Shown here: piece by piece, positions 62,992-64,000 of the stretch | Layout of the letters: each line of letters begins with the position of its first letter | How positions within the stretch are numbered: the stretch's first letter is position 1 | Assembly: GCF_025397915.1 (NCBI RefSeq) | Contig: NZ_JALIDZ010000014.1 | Span: 1-64,000, forward strand | DNA from: Microbaculum marinisediminis | GTDB taxonomy: Bacteria > Pseudomonadota > Alphaproteobacteria > Rhizobiales > Tepidamorphaceae | DNA: 64,000 nt | Reading direction: 5' to 3' | The notes under the pieces: model-generated | The model's input: only the letters and a program-made list of their open reading frames with translations | Told to the model about the DNA's origin: nothing | Database searches by the model: none | Position numbers and translations under genes: made by a program

Positions 62992-64000
62992 ATGAACGAC
63001 CAGGCGAGCCCCCCCAGAGACCGGACAATGCCCCGTGGTGGGCCCCATGGTGGGCCCCATGGCGGAAACGGCCCCGGCAAGCGCCGCCGCGGCTACGGCC
63101 CCAAGGGCCGCGAGCTTGACGCGACGGCGCAGGACCAGGTGCTGGCGCTGCTCGGCGACCGGCCGCGCCGCCGCGACCTGCTGATCGAGTATCTGCACCT
63201 GATCCAGGACGAATACGGCTGCCTCGCCGCCGGCCACCTGATGGCGCTTGCCGACGAGATGCGGCTGTCGCAGGCCGAGGTCTACGAGGTCGCGACCTTC
63301 TACGCCCATTTCGACGTGGTGAAGGAGGGCGAGGCGCCGCCCGCGCCGATGGCGATCCGGGTGTGCGATTCCCTGCCCTGCATGATGGCCGGCGCCGAGG
63401 CGCTGTGTTCAGCGCTGGCGGCGAACCACGACCCGGCCGCTGTCCGCGTCGTTCGTGCCCCCTGCATGGGCCGCTGCGACAACGCGCCGGTCTGCGAGGT
63501 CGGCCACCGCCACGTCGACCACGCCACGCCGGAATCCGTCGCCGATATCGTGACGTCCGCGGACCATCACCCGGTGATCCCGGACTACCAGGTCCTCGAG
63601 GGCTACCTGTCCGAAGGCGGCTACGGCGAACTCGAGCGCGTCCGCTCCGGCGCGCTGACCTTCGACGCCGTGTCGACGACGATCGCCGAATCCGGCCTGC
63701 GCGGTCTCGGCGGCGCCGGCTTTCCCTCGGCGAAGAAATGGGACTTCGTCCGCTCCGCCCCCGCGCCCCGGCTGATGTGCGTCAACGCCGACGAGGGCGA
63801 GCCCGGCACCATCAAGGACCGGTATTACCTCGAGATGCGGCCCCACCAGTTCCTCGAAGGCATGCTGATCGCCGCCCATGCGGTCGAAGTCGAGCACATC
63901 TATGTCTACCTGCGCGACGAATATCCTGCCGCCCGCGAGATCCTGCGTCGGGAGATTGCCGCGATCGAAGCCGCGGGAATTGCCGCGCCGGGCTATATCG
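62992..64000 (+). CDS. NAD-dependent formate dehydrogenase beta subunit (NuoE-NuoF fusion), partial
   Basis: The gene continues past the window edge; 336 codons are visible. After a Gly/Pro/His-rich start (RGGPHGGPHGGNGPG) comes a NuoE-like domain (about 40-190: LLIEYLHLIQDEYGCLAAGH) with [2Fe-2S] ligands in RVCDSLPCMM and APCMGRCDNAP. A NuoF-like domain follows, with GLRGLGGAGFPSAKKW and NADEGEPGTIKDRYYLE, the FMN/NADH-binding region. This fused layout is known from tungsten or molybdenum NAD-formate dehydrogenases (for example Fdh1B of methylotrophs). The catalytic alpha subunit should follow outside the window. The ATG has GGAGAG upstream. Confidence 0.88.
   Translation, partial: MNDQASPPRDRTMPRGGPHGGPHGGNGPGKRRRGYGPKGRELDATAQDQVLALLGDRPRRRDLLIEYLHLIQDEYGCLAAGHLMALADEMRLSQAEVYEVATFYAHFDVVKEGEAPPAPMAIRVCDSLPCMMAGAEALCSALAANHDPAAVRVVRAPCMGRCDNAPVCEVGHRHVDHATPESVADIVTSADHHPVIPDYQVLEGYLSEGGYGELERVRSGALTFDAVSTTIAESGLRGLGGAGFPSAKKWDFVRSAPAPRLMCVNADEGEPGTIKDRYYLEMRPHQFLEGMLIAAHAVEVEHIYVYLRDEYPAAREILRREIAAIEAAGIAAPGYI
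63037..63060 (+). repeat. 12-bp tandem duplication encoding GGPH units
   Basis: GGTGGGCCCCAT occurs twice in a row (63037-63048 and 63049-63060), followed by a partial third copy. It encodes the GGPHGGPHGG run at the start of the formate dehydrogenase beta subunit. It is an in-frame slippage-type repeat. Confidence 0.8.

Overview
The window looks like chromosomal DNA of a free-living, high-GC alphaproteobacterium, most likely Hyphomicrobiales-like. This is inferred from GC-rich codon use, the coxCMSLDEF gene order, alphaproteobacterial Zur-type boxes, the many TRAP and Liv-type transporters and the heavily overlapping (ATGA) operons. I could not run a search, so the taxonomy is an inference.

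Layout. (1) 1-2481 is the right-hand end of an integrated genomic island: a small HTH/excisionase-like gene, an unknown gene, and a tyrosine integrase that abuts a 3' fragment of a tRNA-Thr(UGU) gene, the attachment site. (2) 2482-2942 is a scar zone with a stranded Tat-like signal-peptide stub and a transposase tail. (3) 2947-6226 holds a small cytochrome c, secreted proteins of unknown role and a LuxR-type regulator. (4) 6441-14329 is a sulfatase module: a membrane-anchored TolB/TPR regulator-like protein divergent from a conserved small ORF, two type-I sulfatases, a periplasmic HAD hydrolase and an outer-membrane protein. (5) 14388-22590 is an aerobic form I CO dehydrogenase cluster read leftward (coxC-M-S-L-D-E-F), with the diagnostic AYRCSFR active-site loop in CoxL and direct repeats ahead of coxM. 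(6) 22789-28895 is a TRAP transporter with a CoA-transferase, an HMG-CoA-lyase-like enzyme and a divergent LysR regulator, probably for uptake and CoA-dependent cleavage of a small branched dicarboxylate. (7) 28927-31998 carries a divergent DD-carboxypeptidase-like protein, a secreted subtilisin and a Sel1-repeat protein. (8) 32019-43751 is a near-complete type II secretion system: prepilin peptidase, gspD, divergent gspE, and gspF-G-H-I-J-K-L-M plus a GspC/N-like gene. (9) 43825-47600 has a secreted protein of unknown function, a catalytically degenerate L,D-transpeptidase and an orphan TRAP binding protein. (10) 47652-50461 is znuABC with a double Zur box. (11) 50570-59502 is a lower-kynurenine (3-hydroxyanthranilate) catabolic operon: LysR regulator, 2-aminomuconate deaminase, 3-hydroxyanthranilate dioxygenase, ACMS decarboxylase, a complete Liv-type ABC importer and an arylformamidase-like hydrolase. 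(12) 59663-64000 has UDP-glucose dehydrogenase, formate-tetrahydrofolate ligase and the first part of an NAD-dependent formate dehydrogenase beta subunit (NuoE-NuoF fusion).

Taken together, the metabolic genes suggest a mixotroph that supplements growth on organic sulfates, aromatic amino-acid breakdown products and dicarboxylates with oxidation of CO and formate. The exported proteins (sulfatases, subtilisin) are plausible clients of the Tat/Sec plus T2SS route encoded here. I saw no CRISPR array, no rRNA and no intact tRNA. The most notable items are the repeat array upstream of coxM next to a LytTR-domain regulator gene, the L,D-transpeptidase family member lacking the catalytic signature, the two-sulfatase/HAD/porin module, the DD-carboxypeptidase with altered motifs, and the tRNA-Thr attachment scar.
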